Below are positions 45,112 through 56,057 of a stretch of DNA of 64,000 nt, piece after piece. Numbering within the stretch: position 1 is the first letter of the stretch; the number at the start of each line of letters is the position of its first letter. The position numbers and the translations under genes are program-made. Below the pieces are notes generated by a model. The model searched no databases, was not told the DNA's origin, and saw only the letters and a program-made list of their open reading frames with translations. The stretch is from positions 5,659,501 through 5,723,500 of the forward strand of contig JAUMIR010000015.1 of the NCBI GenBank assembly GCA_030847615.1, given 5' to 3'. This stretch comes from Gambelia wislizenii. Taxonomy: Eukaryota; Chordata; Lepidosauria; Squamata; Crotaphytidae.

Positions 45112-46731
45112 GTCAGAACCATGGGATTCAATATTTCTTTAACTGAGAAATAACAACCCAAGGACATAAAACCATGCAATGCATCACCTGATAGTTCTCA
45201 TCTCTGTTTGCCAACTACAACTCCCAGGATTTTTTGGGATGGGAGCCTTAAAATAGTATCAGATTGATACAGGTTTGCAGTATAGATACAGAAATCATTG
45301 CTTTCTGGTCAGGAGGAGGAACATAGGAGTTGGTTAAGAGAAAGGCCTCATGGGAAAACAGTAGAGAAAAATTTGGATGGTCTGTTCAACTCAACTCAAT
45401 TTTGTTGGTTACTCCCCTTTTCCTGGGCTAACTGGCCCTCAACCCTAATTTCCTGAGCTCCCTTGTTCTTCTACTCCTACCCCAAGCACAGCCATTCTCT
45501 ACCTATAAGACAGCCCCACGGAGTATTCATCCTGGTTCAACTGACCTCTCCTTTCCCTTACACAAGTTGCACTGTTACTCAGCAATCTACTGATGGCATT
45601 TTCTTCTCAAAGGTTAGCCCAATAAGATTCATGATAACAGAATGGCATTAGCTTTATGAGGAAGATATATATGTGTATACATGTATATGTGTGCATATTG
45701 GAACAATTTCATGTGGGCAAATCCCATGGGTCTGTCTGGTTAGAGAAGGGACTCTAAAGGACTCAGATAAAGAGTACTTGTACAGCAATGGCACTTGATA
45801 CATGAGTATGGTATGCTGAAATCCTATGTTTTAATTCTTTTCTTAAATGAAGCAAAAGCTGCTGAAAGATTGGTATTTGGGCTTTTTTCTTCTTCAAAGT
45901 TGCTGGTTGTTAGAATCTAGTACAAAAATATCAGTCTGTAGGTACAGAAACAGAGAGAAATAGAGAAAAGGGAGGAAAGAAGGAAGAAAGGTAGATAGCA
46001 ACTCCTTCGTTATCAGATACAGAAGTAAACAGACACTGAAATATAGAGATCTATCTTATAGAAACACATTTGTCCACAATATATATATATATATATATTC
46101 TTTAAAACTTTGTTTCCAAAAAAAATCAGTCTTGGTTGAGTCTCATCTCCATTAGACAGCAAAAATGAGGTATTTTCTGGACTACCCATGTCAGCCATAT
46201 TGGCTGTGATATCACATCGCAGGCAGCAAATTGGGGTTCAGCTTTCCAATGGGACGATGTCACGGCAAAAATATCCTCCATTGAGGAACACTTTTTATCC
46301 GCAAGACCCTCCTGTAAATTAATACTTTATGCTATAACAACAGTGAACCTCTGAGAACATTCCTGAAGTGCATGGTAAACTGTTGCTTTACCCCTTTGGC
46401 CCACTGGTGAGTGGAGGAGGAGAAGGAGGGCTGCATGGGCCCAATTTATGTTCTTTAGGGAGGAAGTGATACATTTTACACTTGCTTATAAAAAAAAAAT
46501 CAGTGTCTGAAGCAGGGAGCAACAGAAAACAACAACAACAACAACAACAGGCATCTTTGCTCTGCTTGTCTGCTCCTGAACATGTTGGGAACATTTGTCT
46601 TGATATTCTCCTGCCCTTCCCAATCTGGGGTCAGTTTCCAGAAGAGGAAAAGGCAGAGAAAAGTGAAAAGGAGATGTCTGGATGCTGTCTTCCTCGCCTC
46701 GCTGGGGTGTTCTTCCTCATTCCTGGGGGAA
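45112..46731. other. DNA 3' of RORC coding region; probably contains its 3' UTR
   Basis: No coding exon is seen. An (AT)n microsatellite lies at 46080-46099, and an (AAC)n run at 46531-46549 is within 200 bases of the stop codon, so probably in the 3' UTR. I could not fix a polyadenylation site. Confidence 0.45.
45403..45516 (+). repeat. Dispersed repeat, copy 2 (matches 42915-43030)
   Basis: CTCCCTTGTTCTTCTACTCC and TACCCCAAGCACAGCCA lie in the same order and orientation as in copy 1. Confidence 0.7.
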
Positions 46732-46896
46732 TTATTCCCCTGCTGCTCCTGGGAGAGGGTCACAGTCTGAGCTGAACAGCTCTTTGTACAACGGTGGGAA
46801 AACAGCATGGACAATGATGGGGTACATTTGACGGAAGGAACGCAGCTTCTCCATGTGCTGGTAGCACAGGTTCCGGAGTTTCCCTTTTGGAGGCAG
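46732..46896 (-). CDS. RORC: RORC last coding exon: end of ligand-binding domain, AF-2 helix, stop
   Basis: The exon opens after a CAG acceptor and encodes 54 residues plus a TAA at 46732-46734. It begins [11 protein letters not shown], a start that I recall as typical of ROR-gamma rather than ROR-alpha or beta. It then carries a QHMEKL segment and the AF-2 helix PPLYKELF. The His of QHMEKL and the Tyr and Phe of PLYKELF match the residues known in human ROR-gamma to lock helix 12 (His479, Tyr502, Phe506, numbering from memory). The Glu of the same helix is the expected charge-clamp residue for LXXLL co-activators. The tail after the AF-2 helix (14 residues, ending PGAAGE) looks lineage specific. 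The 3' UTR must lie below 46732; I saw no AATAAA on this strand close by. Confidence 0.95.
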   Translation of the reverse strand: MPPKGKLRNLCYQHMEKLRSFRQMYPIIVHAVFPPLYKELFSSDCDPLPGAAGE

Positions 46897-48040
46897 CTGT
46901 TGGGAAGTGGAAGGAAAGATAGCCACTGTATTTCTGCATATAACTTCTATACAATTAGACTGGAGTGGGAAGATGCAATTGTGCTCTCAGTTTATTTATT
47001 TATTTGCAAAAAAGGAGGGGGAAATTCACAGCCACCACTATGATGGCATTGCTCCCCAGTAAGAATTCTGCCCCCCCCAAAAGCTCTCCTTCAGTCCTTA
47101 AATTTCTAGTATTGCAATAATATAAAACTTCAGTTGAACATTTCAAATCCAATTTAGGCACCCAAAGTAAAGGGGCAAGCAAAATGGTCCAGGGAATGCG
47201 AACACAGCAAATAGATGATTTCTAGGTGTGAACGATTTCCAGTATTTCACTTTCTGCAGTGCTAGACATTTGGGGACTGAAGGAAAACTTTATGGGGGGG
47301 GGAGGCAGAATTCTTATTTAGCAAGCAATGCTCTCATTTTGCCTCCCCTGCAGCTAAACCCCTGGGAGAATCGCTCTTCCGGAAGTCTCAGATGGTGCAA
47401 TTTCCCTGTAAAAGAAGGCATGCCCATGTACCTTGCTTTAGCTCCAAGTTCAAGATATTTAAAAAACACAGAAATGATCTAGTACTTCTGGTTTAAGTGG
47501 GAGGGGCTGACATGGAACATGGTGGGTCCAGGTAGGTGTGGAAAATAGATCCTGAACTCCTTTGAGTTGCCCACTAGTAATTCTTGAGGACTTTTCTCTA
47601 GTCAAAAGCTATGTGCCAGGAGTCAAAAAGGCAGGCCCACAAATTGTGCTGAAGGCCTTAGTGTGACCTTAGTAAAAAAAAAAACAAACCAAAAACCAAA
47701 AACCTCCTTACAGAATGGGGATCCCAACACTGCCTTCCCAAAATAGTTTTTGTCAGTACCTCTCTCTGGGATCTTGGGATTCTGAATGATCTGACCATTG
47801 TTCCTCAAGTAGGAAGAAGAAATTAGGAACCCTCCAAATCTACCCCTTTTCTTTCCAAGCCTTGGGCACAAACCCAAATGCAAGTAGCTTATTTCAGATT
47901 CTGGACTTGGGGAATTAAATAGGAATGTGACTGTTTCGCTGATGTCAGGCGTCAGCAACCTTGGAGAATTCCCAGGTGCCATTTTTCAACTTTCTTCCCC
48001 AGACCTGAAATGGGCTGCCTCCAGCCCTTGTGAGCAAAAC
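46897..48040. other. RORC last intron, 3' part
   Basis: Non-coding. A (TTTA)n run at 46991-47004 and A-rich stretches are visible; no repeat family recognised with confidence. Confidence 0.45.
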
Positions 48041-48310
48041 CAGAAGAGCCCTGGTGGTGCAGTGGTTAAATGCCCGTACTGCAAGCCACCACGTTGCAAG
48101 TTCGATTCCAGCGGGCTTCAAGGTTCACTCAGCCTTCCATCCTTTCATAGGTCGGTAAATTGAGTACCCAGCTTGTGGGGGGCAATTAGCTAACACACAT
48201 TGGAAACTGTTTAATGCAGTGTAGATGTGTAAATAGCTATTGCTTAAAACAATTTGTAAGCCGCTCTGATAGCCTTGTGGCTGAAGAGCGGGGTATAAAT
48301 AATTAATTAA
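48041..48310 (+). mobile_element. tRNA-derived SINE with L2-like tail, copy 3, in a RORC intron
   Basis: The head GAGCCCTGGTGGTGCAGTGG, box B-like GTTCGATTCCAGC, a body ending TAGATGTGTAAATAGCTATT, and the tail GCCGCTCTGATAGCCTTGTG with TATAAATA are all present and full length, followed by an A-rich tail. Confidence 0.9.
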
Positions 48311-49358
48311 ATAAAAAACCCAAAACAAACAAACAAACAAACAAAACAAAACCCAGGAAGGTCATATAGGTGTTCTTTTAATAAAATTAAATCCAGAAAA
48401 GTGGGGGGAAATCCATGAAAGTACTGAGACTTTCCAGTTCTTTTTGTTTTGATTTTACATGCATACTCATGGTTTTACATCCAAACTCTTTCATGAAATA
48501 TCCTAGGCTTCCCTCTCACTGATCACATCTAGTTTCAGGCAACATTTTAGAAACTGTCTATCACCAATTTCCACTGAGCCCTTTTTAATTATTATTCAGG
48601 AGTTATAGTCAGAGTGTTAAAGGGCTTTAACAATTATCCCAGTTAAGCATTAGGATTATTTTCTTTTATTGCTAGCAGTCCTCTTACCCTTGCTTGATCT
48701 CTGTTGAATCTGCTGTCCTGGAAACAGCCACTGTGTTTCTGGTGGTGGCCATCTTAGTTACGGGATAACACAGACAGACACCCATGGGGAGGTACATTTC
48801 ATTTTGGGAAATACTGGGTTAATTTAAACTGGCCTGGGAGTGGGAATGAAAAGGCTTGGTGATGCCAGGAGTTCCTTGGGAGCACTTCAGGATAGGAAAA
48901 ACGTCATGTAGGTCTTGAAAATAAAATCAGCTCGCACAGGAGCAGAACGTAGGACTTTCAAGAAACCTTTTTCTTGTCTGGAGATGCTATGTATGTACTG
49001 GTTTTTTTGGATGGGGGTGGGTAATGCCTGAGTAAAAGTTTGTTTTAAAAGTTGCCCACCGGAGGCTTCTGAAGGTGTAATCTTCACATTTGTTTTTGCC
49101 AAAAACTGGATAGGGGGTGGGGAGAGGATATGGGGGTCTCAGAAAGGGCCTTAAGAGCTACATTTGGCAAAAGGCCACCATGTTTCCCACCTTTAACTTA
49201 TTCCTTCAAAGTGAAGCTGCTCAAGGGTCCTAATACCACCCAACTCTGGGTCACAAGAAAAATCCACATTTGCAGGAATGATTTTTATGTAAAATCTGCA
49301 ACTTGTGTACATTTCACAAACTCAGTAAATAAATTTCAGTAGCTCCTAAGCTGACCCA
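48311..49358. other. RORC last intron, 5' part
   Basis: Non-coding and unassigned, apart from an AAAC repeat at 48323-48345 next to the SINE tail. Confidence 0.4.
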
Positions 49359-49541
49359 AGGTTGCCCAATTGAGAAATGAAGAGGGTTCCTATTCTTTTC
49401 ATGGTTGTGCAGAAGAGGTTTTCAGTAGGTGTGGGTTGCCACACACACAGGTAACAAACCGCACCTGCTGAAATTCCCTCTTCTACACAACCATTAAAGA
49501 AAGATGCAGGACCCCTCTCCAGTTTCACTCTAGCAGCCCTA
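49359..49541. mobile_element. Palindromic element, GGTTGCCAG family, copy 2, in a RORC intron
   Basis: GGTTGCCCAATTGAGAAATG, TTTTCATGGTTGTGCAGAAG and the inverse CTTCTACACAACCATTAAAG are present; the right end is TTTCACTCTAGCAGCCCTA. It ends about 75 bases downstream of the 49615-49724 exon donor. Confidence 0.75.
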
Positions 49542-49614
49542 AACTGTCCTGCTTTTAACTTTTCTTCGCCTTTCCCCAAGCTCTTCCCGAGTCCCTGCCT
49601 GTGGTCTAGCCCAC

Positions 49615-49724
49615 CTTAGCCAAGATGCCTTCCCGGTGGCTTTTCCGTAACATGTGCTTGAAGGCCACTTCCAGGTTGTTCTGCAGCCGTTCCACTTTGC
49701 TTTTTTCCTGCAACCAGGGACGAT
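49615..49724 (-). CDS. RORC: RORC internal exon, ligand-binding domain helices 9-10 region
   Basis: This 110-base exon has an acceptor (CAG at 49725-49727) and a GT donor (49613-49614). Its first two bases complete an Asn codon begun in the previous exon. It then reads RPWLQEKSKVERLQ, continues through NNLEVAFKHMLRKSHREG, and ends ILAK exactly at a codon boundary. The next exon begins at LPPKGK, so the two join cleanly. The RPWLQEK and REGILAK segments are characteristic of ROR receptors, and this piece forms part of the dimer-face helices of the domain. No frameshift or stop is present. Confidence 0.94.
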
Positions 49725-49879
49725 CTGCAAAGGAGGACAAAAGGGACTGAAAGGAGGCTATCACAATCTGCTAAAACCCTTCTCTTTCTCTCTCCCTGCC
49801 CCCCTCCCCGCAATTGCTTGTTCAAAAGCTGTGAAACACAGTCTGGCAGACTCCTCACTAGCTTTCTGCCTGAGAGATA

Positions 49880-49985
49880 ATGTGATGTAGTGGTTTGAGT
49901 GTTGTCTTGGACTTGTTTTGGAGATCAGGGTTTGAATCCCTGGGTGACTGTGGGCAAGTCATACTCTCTCAGGTCATAAGTCATA
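49880..49985 (+). mobile_element. Sauria-type SINE fragment
   Basis: TGATGTAGTGGTTTGAGTGT and TTTGAATCCCTGGGTGACTG with GGGCAAGTCATACTCTCTCA give the tRNA head and middle; the 3' part is missing. Confidence 0.78.
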
Positions 49986-50784
49986 GTCAAGTTCAAGGCA
50001 CATAACCACAAAATTTGCAATTTGAGGCATAGAAGCTTGGAGCTTGAGGCCTGGTTTGTTGTTTGAAGCTTAGTAGTTTGTAGTGTGAAGCCAGGTTTGC
50101 AGTTTGAGGCTGGTAGCATAGCATGTCCAGGAGAAGTAAAGGAGAACTTGGTTGGTCCTCTCCCATGTAATTCAATGACAAATAATCAGGACCCTGGACA
50201 GTGAACCTAACAGGCCAGTTTTGACTTACCCAATTTTACTAAGGTTTGTGGCTTGTCTCTAGTGAACCACTGCACGGCCACCTTGTGTTTACTTCTCCAT
50301 TTCATCACCCCCAACCCCCGAAGACTAAAATAGACAAAGAGAATTAAGTCTGCTGACCCTATCTGGGAAGCAAACCCCATTTCAACATTGCTGATATCCC
50401 TGTATAGTTGGGTAATTTACCGTAGTCCCCTTTCAAGACTTTCTTTGTTCTTAGTTGCAACATTCCTAGCCTATCCAGTAGCTAGATACTAGACAAAACA
50501 GTCTTTGTAACTTGTCCACTTATCAATTATGACAAGTAGGAAACTTTGTTCTGCACATGCACTGTTAACTGACATGAGGTCATGATAATCCAAATTTATA
50601 AAAGTATTGCTTAAACCAATAAAGTTGTTCTTCTTGCTCACAACAAGTGCTGGTGTGGCTGTTCTCTTGAGCAGGTGAAGACCCCTTTGATAAAGTAATT
50701 GGCGTTTTGGATACCTTTCTTGGCTGGTTCAGGGCCCAACGGCAACTCTGTGTTCCAAAAGGGAACCCAGGGGAGTGTGTGTAG
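49986..50784. other. RORC intron, unassigned
   Basis: A simple GTTTGAGGC/AGTTTG pattern at 50010-50115 mirrors the stretch at 13520-13610. No coding exon. Confidence 0.4.
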
Positions 50785-50990
50785 TAGTGTATAAGGAGAT
50801 GTGGCTTCAATGTCGGACCAAGACTCTGGGAGACCAGGGTTTGAATCCCTTCTCAACTCTGGAAACCCACTGGGTAACCTTGGATAAGTCACACTGTCTC
50901 AGCCTTAGAGAAAGGCAATGGCAAACCTCCCTTGAAGAAATCTTGCCCAGAGAACACTAGGAGGTCACCATAAGTTGGATTTCTCTTCAA
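50785..50990 (+). mobile_element. Sauria-type SINE
   Basis: The head (GGGAGACCAGGGTTTGAATC), GGATAAGTCACACTGTCTCA, GGCAATGGCAAACCTCCCTT and CACCATAAGTTGGATTTCTC follow the full SINE layout. Confidence 0.82.
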
Positions 50991-51054
50991 GAAACATGAT
51001 AACATGTAAACTAACAGTCTGCAGGCAAACCAGAGTGGGCTAGAAGCAGGTATT

Positions 51055-51430
51055 GGGGGTCCACACTGCCCCTCCATGGCTCTTGAAGAACAGCACCTCC
51101 CAATGCACCCCTAATTTTTTTTATTTTTGGTGCAAAATGGTCCTCCATGCCCCTGAGATGCCCTCCGTGCCCATATCCCACCCCGATGCTGTTTTGTCCC
51201 AGAAGAAACCTTTATTAAAAACAGGAAGTCAACTTTTGGAACACTTCCTGTTATTTTAAAAAGGCCTCTTGTGGGCCTAAAACAGCTCAGGGGGCTCAAG
51301 AATGTAGAAAAATTGCCTCCCCTTAACAACATTTAGCAATGGGGGGGGAGGATTCCTAGGGAATCCTGTGAGCCACAAAACTAGCCTTGTGGCACCACGT
51401 GGGGCTCACAGCTTGCACTTTCCCCACCTC
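51055..51430. mobile_element. hAT-like nonautonomous element, AGGAAGTG family, copy 2, in a RORC intron
   Basis: AAAACAGGAAGTCAACTTTT, the inverse CACTTCCTGTTATTTTAAAA, GGCCTAAAACAGCTCAGG and the end GCACTTTCCCCACCTCTG are shared with 18.1-18.4 and 59.5-59.9 kb. It ends about 150 bases from the 51581 exon border. Confidence 0.5.
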
Positions 51431-51580
51431 TGAAGTAAACCTAGCAACCATTTCCCCAGACATGTTTGGATTTAGCAGATCTGTAAGCCCAGATATGCCC
51501 TGTGGCTCAACAGCAGTCCAGAGACAGGATGTCCTGCCCACCTCCCCCAGTTTTGTAAGCAGCTCTGTTGCCCTCCTTAC

Positions 51581-51691
51581 TTGAGTTAATAAGTACTAAT
51601 GCTGTGAAGAGGGCAATTTCGTTCTCAGAGAAGTGAAGGGAACACAGACTGTGGGCGAAGTCGAAGATGGAGTTGATGAGTTCATTGCATC
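51581..51691 (-). CDS. RORC: RORC internal exon, ligand-binding domain helices 7-8 region
   Basis: This 111-base exon lies between a CAG acceptor (51692-51694) and a GTAAGG donor (GT at 51579-51580). Its first two bases complete a Gly codon, then it encodes [19 protein letters not shown] and [17 protein letters not shown], and it leaves one base (A) for the next exon. The Ser-Leu-cysteine block and the [14 protein letters not shown] helix are typical of ROR-gamma. The reading frame is intact and both junction phases agree with the neighbouring exons. Confidence 0.95.
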
Positions 51692-51796
51692 CTGGGATGG
51701 AAAAGAAAATGGCAAACAGGAAATCAGCCCTCCAAATCAACAAGAGATAACAAATATCATGACCAAACAAGAGATAACGAGTATCAGAAGAGAGCA

Positions 51797-51975
51797 AGCA
51801 TGGTGTAGTGGTTAGAGTTGGACTAGGACTCTAGAAGATGGCAGCTTGAATCCCTGCTCAGCCATGGAAACCCCCTGGTTCACCCTGACCAAATCATTCT
51901 CTCAGCCTGAGATGGAGGCCATGGTAAACCTCCTCTGAATAAATTTTGTCAAGAAAAGCCTATGGTAGGGTTGAC
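51797..51975 (+). mobile_element. Sauria-type SINE, first of a tandem pair
   Basis: CATGGTGTAGTGGTTAGAGT, TTGAATCCCTGCTCAGCCAT and CCTCCTCTGAATAAATTTTG follow the SINE order; it is truncated at the 3' end by the next copy. Confidence 0.82.
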
Positions 51976-51979
51976 ATAG

Positions 51980-52215
51980 TGGAGACAGCATGGTGTAATG
52001 GTTTAAGTGTTGGACTAGGACTCTGGGAGACCACAGTTTGAATCCTTGCTCAGTCATGGAAACCCACTGGGCAACCTTGGGCAGCCCCACTCTCTCAGCC
52101 TCAGAGGAAGGCAAAGGCACACCCCCTCTGAACAAACTCTGCCAAGAAATCCCCATGATAGGTTCACCATAGAGTTGCTGTAACTTGGAAACAACTTGAA
52201 GGCAAACAGACAATA
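51980..52215 (+). mobile_element. Sauria-type SINE, second of a tandem pair
   Basis: CATGGTGTAATGGTTTAAGT, GGGAGACCACAGTTTGAATC, GGCAAAGGCACACCCCCTCT, and the Bov-B-like tail GAAACAACTTGAAGGCAAAC. Confidence 0.86.
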
Positions 52216-52783
52216 TCACGGGCCTAGATTAGTATTATGGCCAAGAAGTAACAATGCTGGCCATTTTGTCTGTTAGGGTAGGAACTGGGGCAAGGCACAC
52301 AGTGGTGGTGGCAGGACCCTATTGACTGGAGACCCTGGGGTAACGTCCCTCCCAGTCCAATTCCCCTGACCTGAGTCAGTTCCATCTTTTGATGGTTGAG
52401 GAAAGGACATGCACATCACCCAGTGTGACAAGATTCCTGGCCTTACAAATCCACATGTTAAACATCCATCAAACCCTGGGGCCCCCATCTTGCTTCTCTT
52501 TGTATACCGAGGTCCCATGACAAGGCCACCCTTATGATTCTGACCCTGGCACTTCCAAAGGATGCAGCGAGGCAAATGCCCCTTTCCTCTGATTCTGTTG
52601 AGGCAAACTAAGCACTGCAGACCAAAATGTGGACAAGACTTAATGCCTGGGCTAACCTTTGGAGGCCTTGTCTACACTAGTGAAAACTCCTGAACCCCCT
52701 CCCCCCAAATCTGGCCCGATAACGCCACACAATGTGCAGCCTTATCCCTGAATCTGGTGTGATAATGCCACATGGTGTAGAGC
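52216..52783. other. RORC intron, unassigned
   Basis: No exon or repeat recognised. ATAACGCCACACAATGTG and ATAATGCCACATGGTGT recur at 52720 and 52753. Confidence 0.4.
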
Positions 52784-53661
52784 CCTGTAATAATAATAAT
52801 AAAATAATAATAATAATAAAATTTATTTATATCCCACCCCTCTGCGAACAATCGGGCGGCTTACAACAGTAAAATAATACATAGTATAAAACAACTCAAA
52901 AACCCTTCCCCCCTTAAAAAAATATTAAATCAATACAAATTAAAATCAACATATAATACAATTGTTATTAAAAACCCTTCCTAGCGAGCAGCAACAGTTA
53001 GGAGCTCCAGAATCAACTTCCAAAGGGGGTTCCTGAGGCCGGGGTTAGCTATTCTGGAAAAGCCTGCCTGAAGAGAACCGTCTTGACAGCCTTTTTAAAG
53101 CTGTCTAATGATGTCAATAGGCGGATCTCATCCGGCAGGCCATTCCACAATTTGGGGGCGACAGCTGAGAAAGCCCTCTGGGAGGTAGTCGCCAGCCTAG
53201 ATCTTTGTGGCTGCAACAAATTCCTCCCAGAGGACCGGAGAGCGCGGGGAGGATTATAAGGGAGAACGCGGTCCCTGAGATAGCTTGGACCCAAGCCATT
53301 TAGGGCTTTAAAGGTGATAACCAACACCTTGTACTGGGCCCGGAAGCTAATAGGCAGCCAGTGGAGGGACCTCAAAACCAGAGTAATGTGGTCCCTCCTA
53401 GATGTTCCAGAGACAAGCCTGGCTGCCATATTTTGTACCAGCCGTAATTTCCGAACTAAGCACAAGGGTAGCCCCATGTAGAGTGCATTACAGAAATCAA
53501 GACGTGAGGTTACCAGCGCATGCACAACAGTCTCAAGATCCCTTACTTCCAGAAAAGGGCACAGCTGGCGTATCAGCCGAAGCTGATAACAAGCGCTCCT
53601 GACTGTTGCATTTACCTGATTTGTCATCTGCACCAGACTTGGGGGAATCCACCTAAATCTA
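52784..53661 (-). mobile_element. L2 LINE 3' end in a RORC intron
   Basis: The minus frame from about 53640 to 53049 is open and encodes TNQVNATVRSACYQLRLIRQ, HALVTSRLDFCNALYMGLP, RDHITLVLRSLHWLPISFRA and the terminal FKKAVKTVLFRQAFPE, almost the same protein as the L2 at 36605-37882. The 3' UTR ends in (TAA)n at 52784-52826. It is 5' truncated, next to the Harbinger-like copy. Confidence 0.9.
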
Positions 53662-54636
53662 GGGGGTCGTTTACACGGCAAAATAAATCCTCAAAGAATG
53701 TGACAAGAAGCCTGATAGTTCCCACGCATTTTGAAGCAACAGCGCCCTTTTCAGAAGGAGGGGATGCAAAAACCCCATAAGTTGCGCAGTATCAGCTTTC
53801 GCTAGTTTTCCGCACTTTTTTGATTAAGTTCGTGAAAATGCGCATAATTTATCGTGGGAACTAACAATCGTATAAACTGGCATCTGCCTTTTCGAATTAC
53901 TGTGAGCAGAGCTGAATCCTGATTGGTTGGAGTGACCATTCTGCTTTATCTGAATGGACTGAAGGGTTGGAGAGAAGAAATTCACCCTCCGTCTGCTTGC
54001 AACCCACTTTGGAAAACCGAGCCCTTCCTGTCTGTCTTTCAGGGGGTGGGTGGGTGGGAAGATGCTTCGCTGGTGTGTGTGTGTGTGTAGGCGTGTGTGT
54101 GTGTGCTGGGAAACAGCTGATCGCATGTGCGTTCTTTTGTTTGTTTGTCCTTCCATTCACTTGCCTTTATTCAAGGCTTCAGAGGGAGGGAAAACAAATG
54201 AGGCAAGCCCTAGTTCTGTGGTGTGTGTTTGTGTGTGCATGCATGAAGGGAATCGAAGATCACTCCACCATGCTTTTGCTTGTTCGTGCTTTCATTGACT
54301 CCTTTCTTTACAAAAGCCTTTCAGGGCTGGGGAAGATGGGGGAGTTTGTCAGATCGCTCTTTCCATTGCTTGTTTGTTTGTCCTTTTTCTTTCCTCTCAT
54401 TATTTATGGTCTCCATAACCCCCTCCTTGCTCCCTCCCCACCTCCTGCCTGGCTTTAATCATCTGGAGGCGATTCCCCCCCCCCACCTTTGCCTGTGTGA
54501 ATTAAGCAAAACAGAAAGTTGCTGGATCTGGCTTCATCATCCGAAAATGCCAGGCGTCGTGTGATTTATGCACTCCTGATGCGAAAGAACGGTAATCCGG
54601 AATCTGGCGAACTTTTTCCTGTTGTGGAACCGGCCC
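53662..54636. mobile_element. PIF/Harbinger-like element, copy 2 (975 bases), in a RORC intron
   Basis: The left end is GGGGGTCGTTTACACGGCAA and the right end, more decayed, is GTGGAACCGGCCC. CTA flanks both sides. The interior has a (GT)n run at 54077-54111 and no transposase frame. Sub-terminal sequence CCTTTTCAGAAGGAGGGG matches copies 1 and 3. Confidence 0.75.
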
Positions 54637-55150
54637 CTAGGTTTTAGGAAACTGTTTTTTCCAGAGTTTGCTGGAAATGCTGGAGAAAACTGTAGTGTAA
54701 ACGAAGAATCTGCACTGGATTCAGGGTGTGGGAGAGTGGGGAAGCAGGACGGTCGCTGCCTGACTGATTGCCCAGGGGGAAAAGGGCCTTTCGGAACATG
54801 CTGTATTGATAGTGGGTTTTTTTTCTTTTTTAACTGGTTTTAATTCTATTGATAGTTTAACATTGGCTGGAATTCATTATCGCAGTTACAGATGCATAAC
54901 CTAAAGTTATTTAACTATTCATATTCAGGGTCCCTATGTATTCATAATCATGGCACTATTTGCTATGATCATAAAAGCTCATAATCATTACTGGGCAGCA
55001 GCCACTGCAAGCAACAGAGGTCTGTTCTCCTATTCATCAGGGCGCAGCACACCGACATTTTCACTCCATCCCACCAGTGATTTCTGAGGAGAAATTGTGA
55101 CAGGGATCCTGCTTCTGATTGTTGCAATGATGATCACTGGAGGGAAGGGG
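54637..55150. other. RORC intron, unassigned
   Basis: Non-coding; nothing recognised. Confidence 0.4.
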
Positions 55151-55154
55151 TGGA

Positions 55155-55365
55155 AATGTCAGTAAGCTGTGCCATGAGCCACAACTTTGTGAGTTCAATC
55201 CTGCAGGGTTCCAAGGCTGACTCAACCTTCTATCCTTCTGCAGGTCGGTAAACTGAGCACCTAGCTTGTTGGGGGCGATTAGCTAACATGTTGTAAACTG
55301 CTTAGAGAGTGCTTAGTGCTGTAAAGCAGTACAGAAATGTAAGTGCTATTGCTATTGCTAGGAGA
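55155..55365 (+). mobile_element. tRNA-derived SINE, different tail
   Basis: GAGTTCAATCCTGCAGGGTT, TTCTGCAGGTCGGTAAACTG and GGGGGCGATTAGCTAACATG resemble the body of the 48 kb SINE, but the 3' part is GCTTAGAGAGTGCTTAGTGC and a GCTATT repeat instead of the L2-like tail. Confidence 0.75.
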
Positions 55366-55949
55366 ACAGGCCTCTGTTGCTCACAGCAGCCGATACTGGG
55401 TAAAACAGGAATGGGGAGTGGATTGCACCAGGAAACACTACTTCTTAGCTGAGCTAGGGTTTTGGCCTATATTTTAAAATTTTGTATGATATGGCTTTTT
55501 TGCCATCGTCTGCTCCTGTAGCCTATTTAGCCCTGGCATCTGATCCTAAGATGGCAGCTCCTTTTCTCTTTCTTTCCTTTGACCCAACTGCTAATATTAG
55601 GCTCAGTCACAGGTTAATATTTGGCTATTTGGCCTGAGGGGACTGATATCAGGGCTGGCTTTCCCACAAGGCAGAGAAAGTGCCTGCCTTAGGTGGCAGA
55701 TGCTTTGGGGTGGCAAGGGTTGGATGACACAGTTGTGTGGACCACACGCAGCCTGGGCTGGGCCCCCAAGCTAGACTGCCACTGTCAGAAGTGGTGAAGG
55801 ACGTGACACCTTCATTGCCTGTGTTGAAGCTCAACGCAACCACCAGTCTGGCTGGCTTCACCGTGTGGAATGGGGTGTGGTGTGCCATCTTGCCCATGGG
55901 CTCAGGTGACAAAATATCTTGGACTTGCCCTGTCCATTCGCTCTCATAC
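55366..55949. other. RORC intron flanking the 55950 exon donor
   Basis: Non-coding; no recognised repeat. Confidence 0.4.
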
Positions 55950-56057
55950 CGAGGGATTTGAAGAGCTCTGGGCCAGCATATTTCCCCTCAAAGAAGACGG
56001 TCCTGTTCTCGGAGTTGAAGGCACGGCACATCCTCACCAAAACCACTTCCATGGCAC
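55950..56057 (-). CDS. RORC: RORC internal exon, ligand-binding domain helix 5 and beta-sheet region
   Basis: This 108-base exon follows a CTAG acceptor (56058-56061) and ends at a GTATGAG donor (GT at 55948-55949). Two bases finish a Gly codon, then it encodes [35 protein letters not shown] and one base of the next Gly codon. The VRMCRAF and FEGKYAG motifs belong to the conserved ROR pocket; the Arg of VRMCRAF corresponds to the sterol-contacting Arg region in human ROR-gamma (family knowledge). The exon is open and its phase fits on both sides. Confidence 0.95.

Noticed and set aside
48041..48130. Possible tRNA gene
   Set aside because: The box A and box B-like motifs belong to a SINE head followed by a SINE body; no cloverleaf with proper arms is apparent.
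53967..54458. 163-codon frame inside Harbinger-like copy 2
   Set aside because: It reads through a (GT)n run as Cys/Val repeats and shows no transposase motif.
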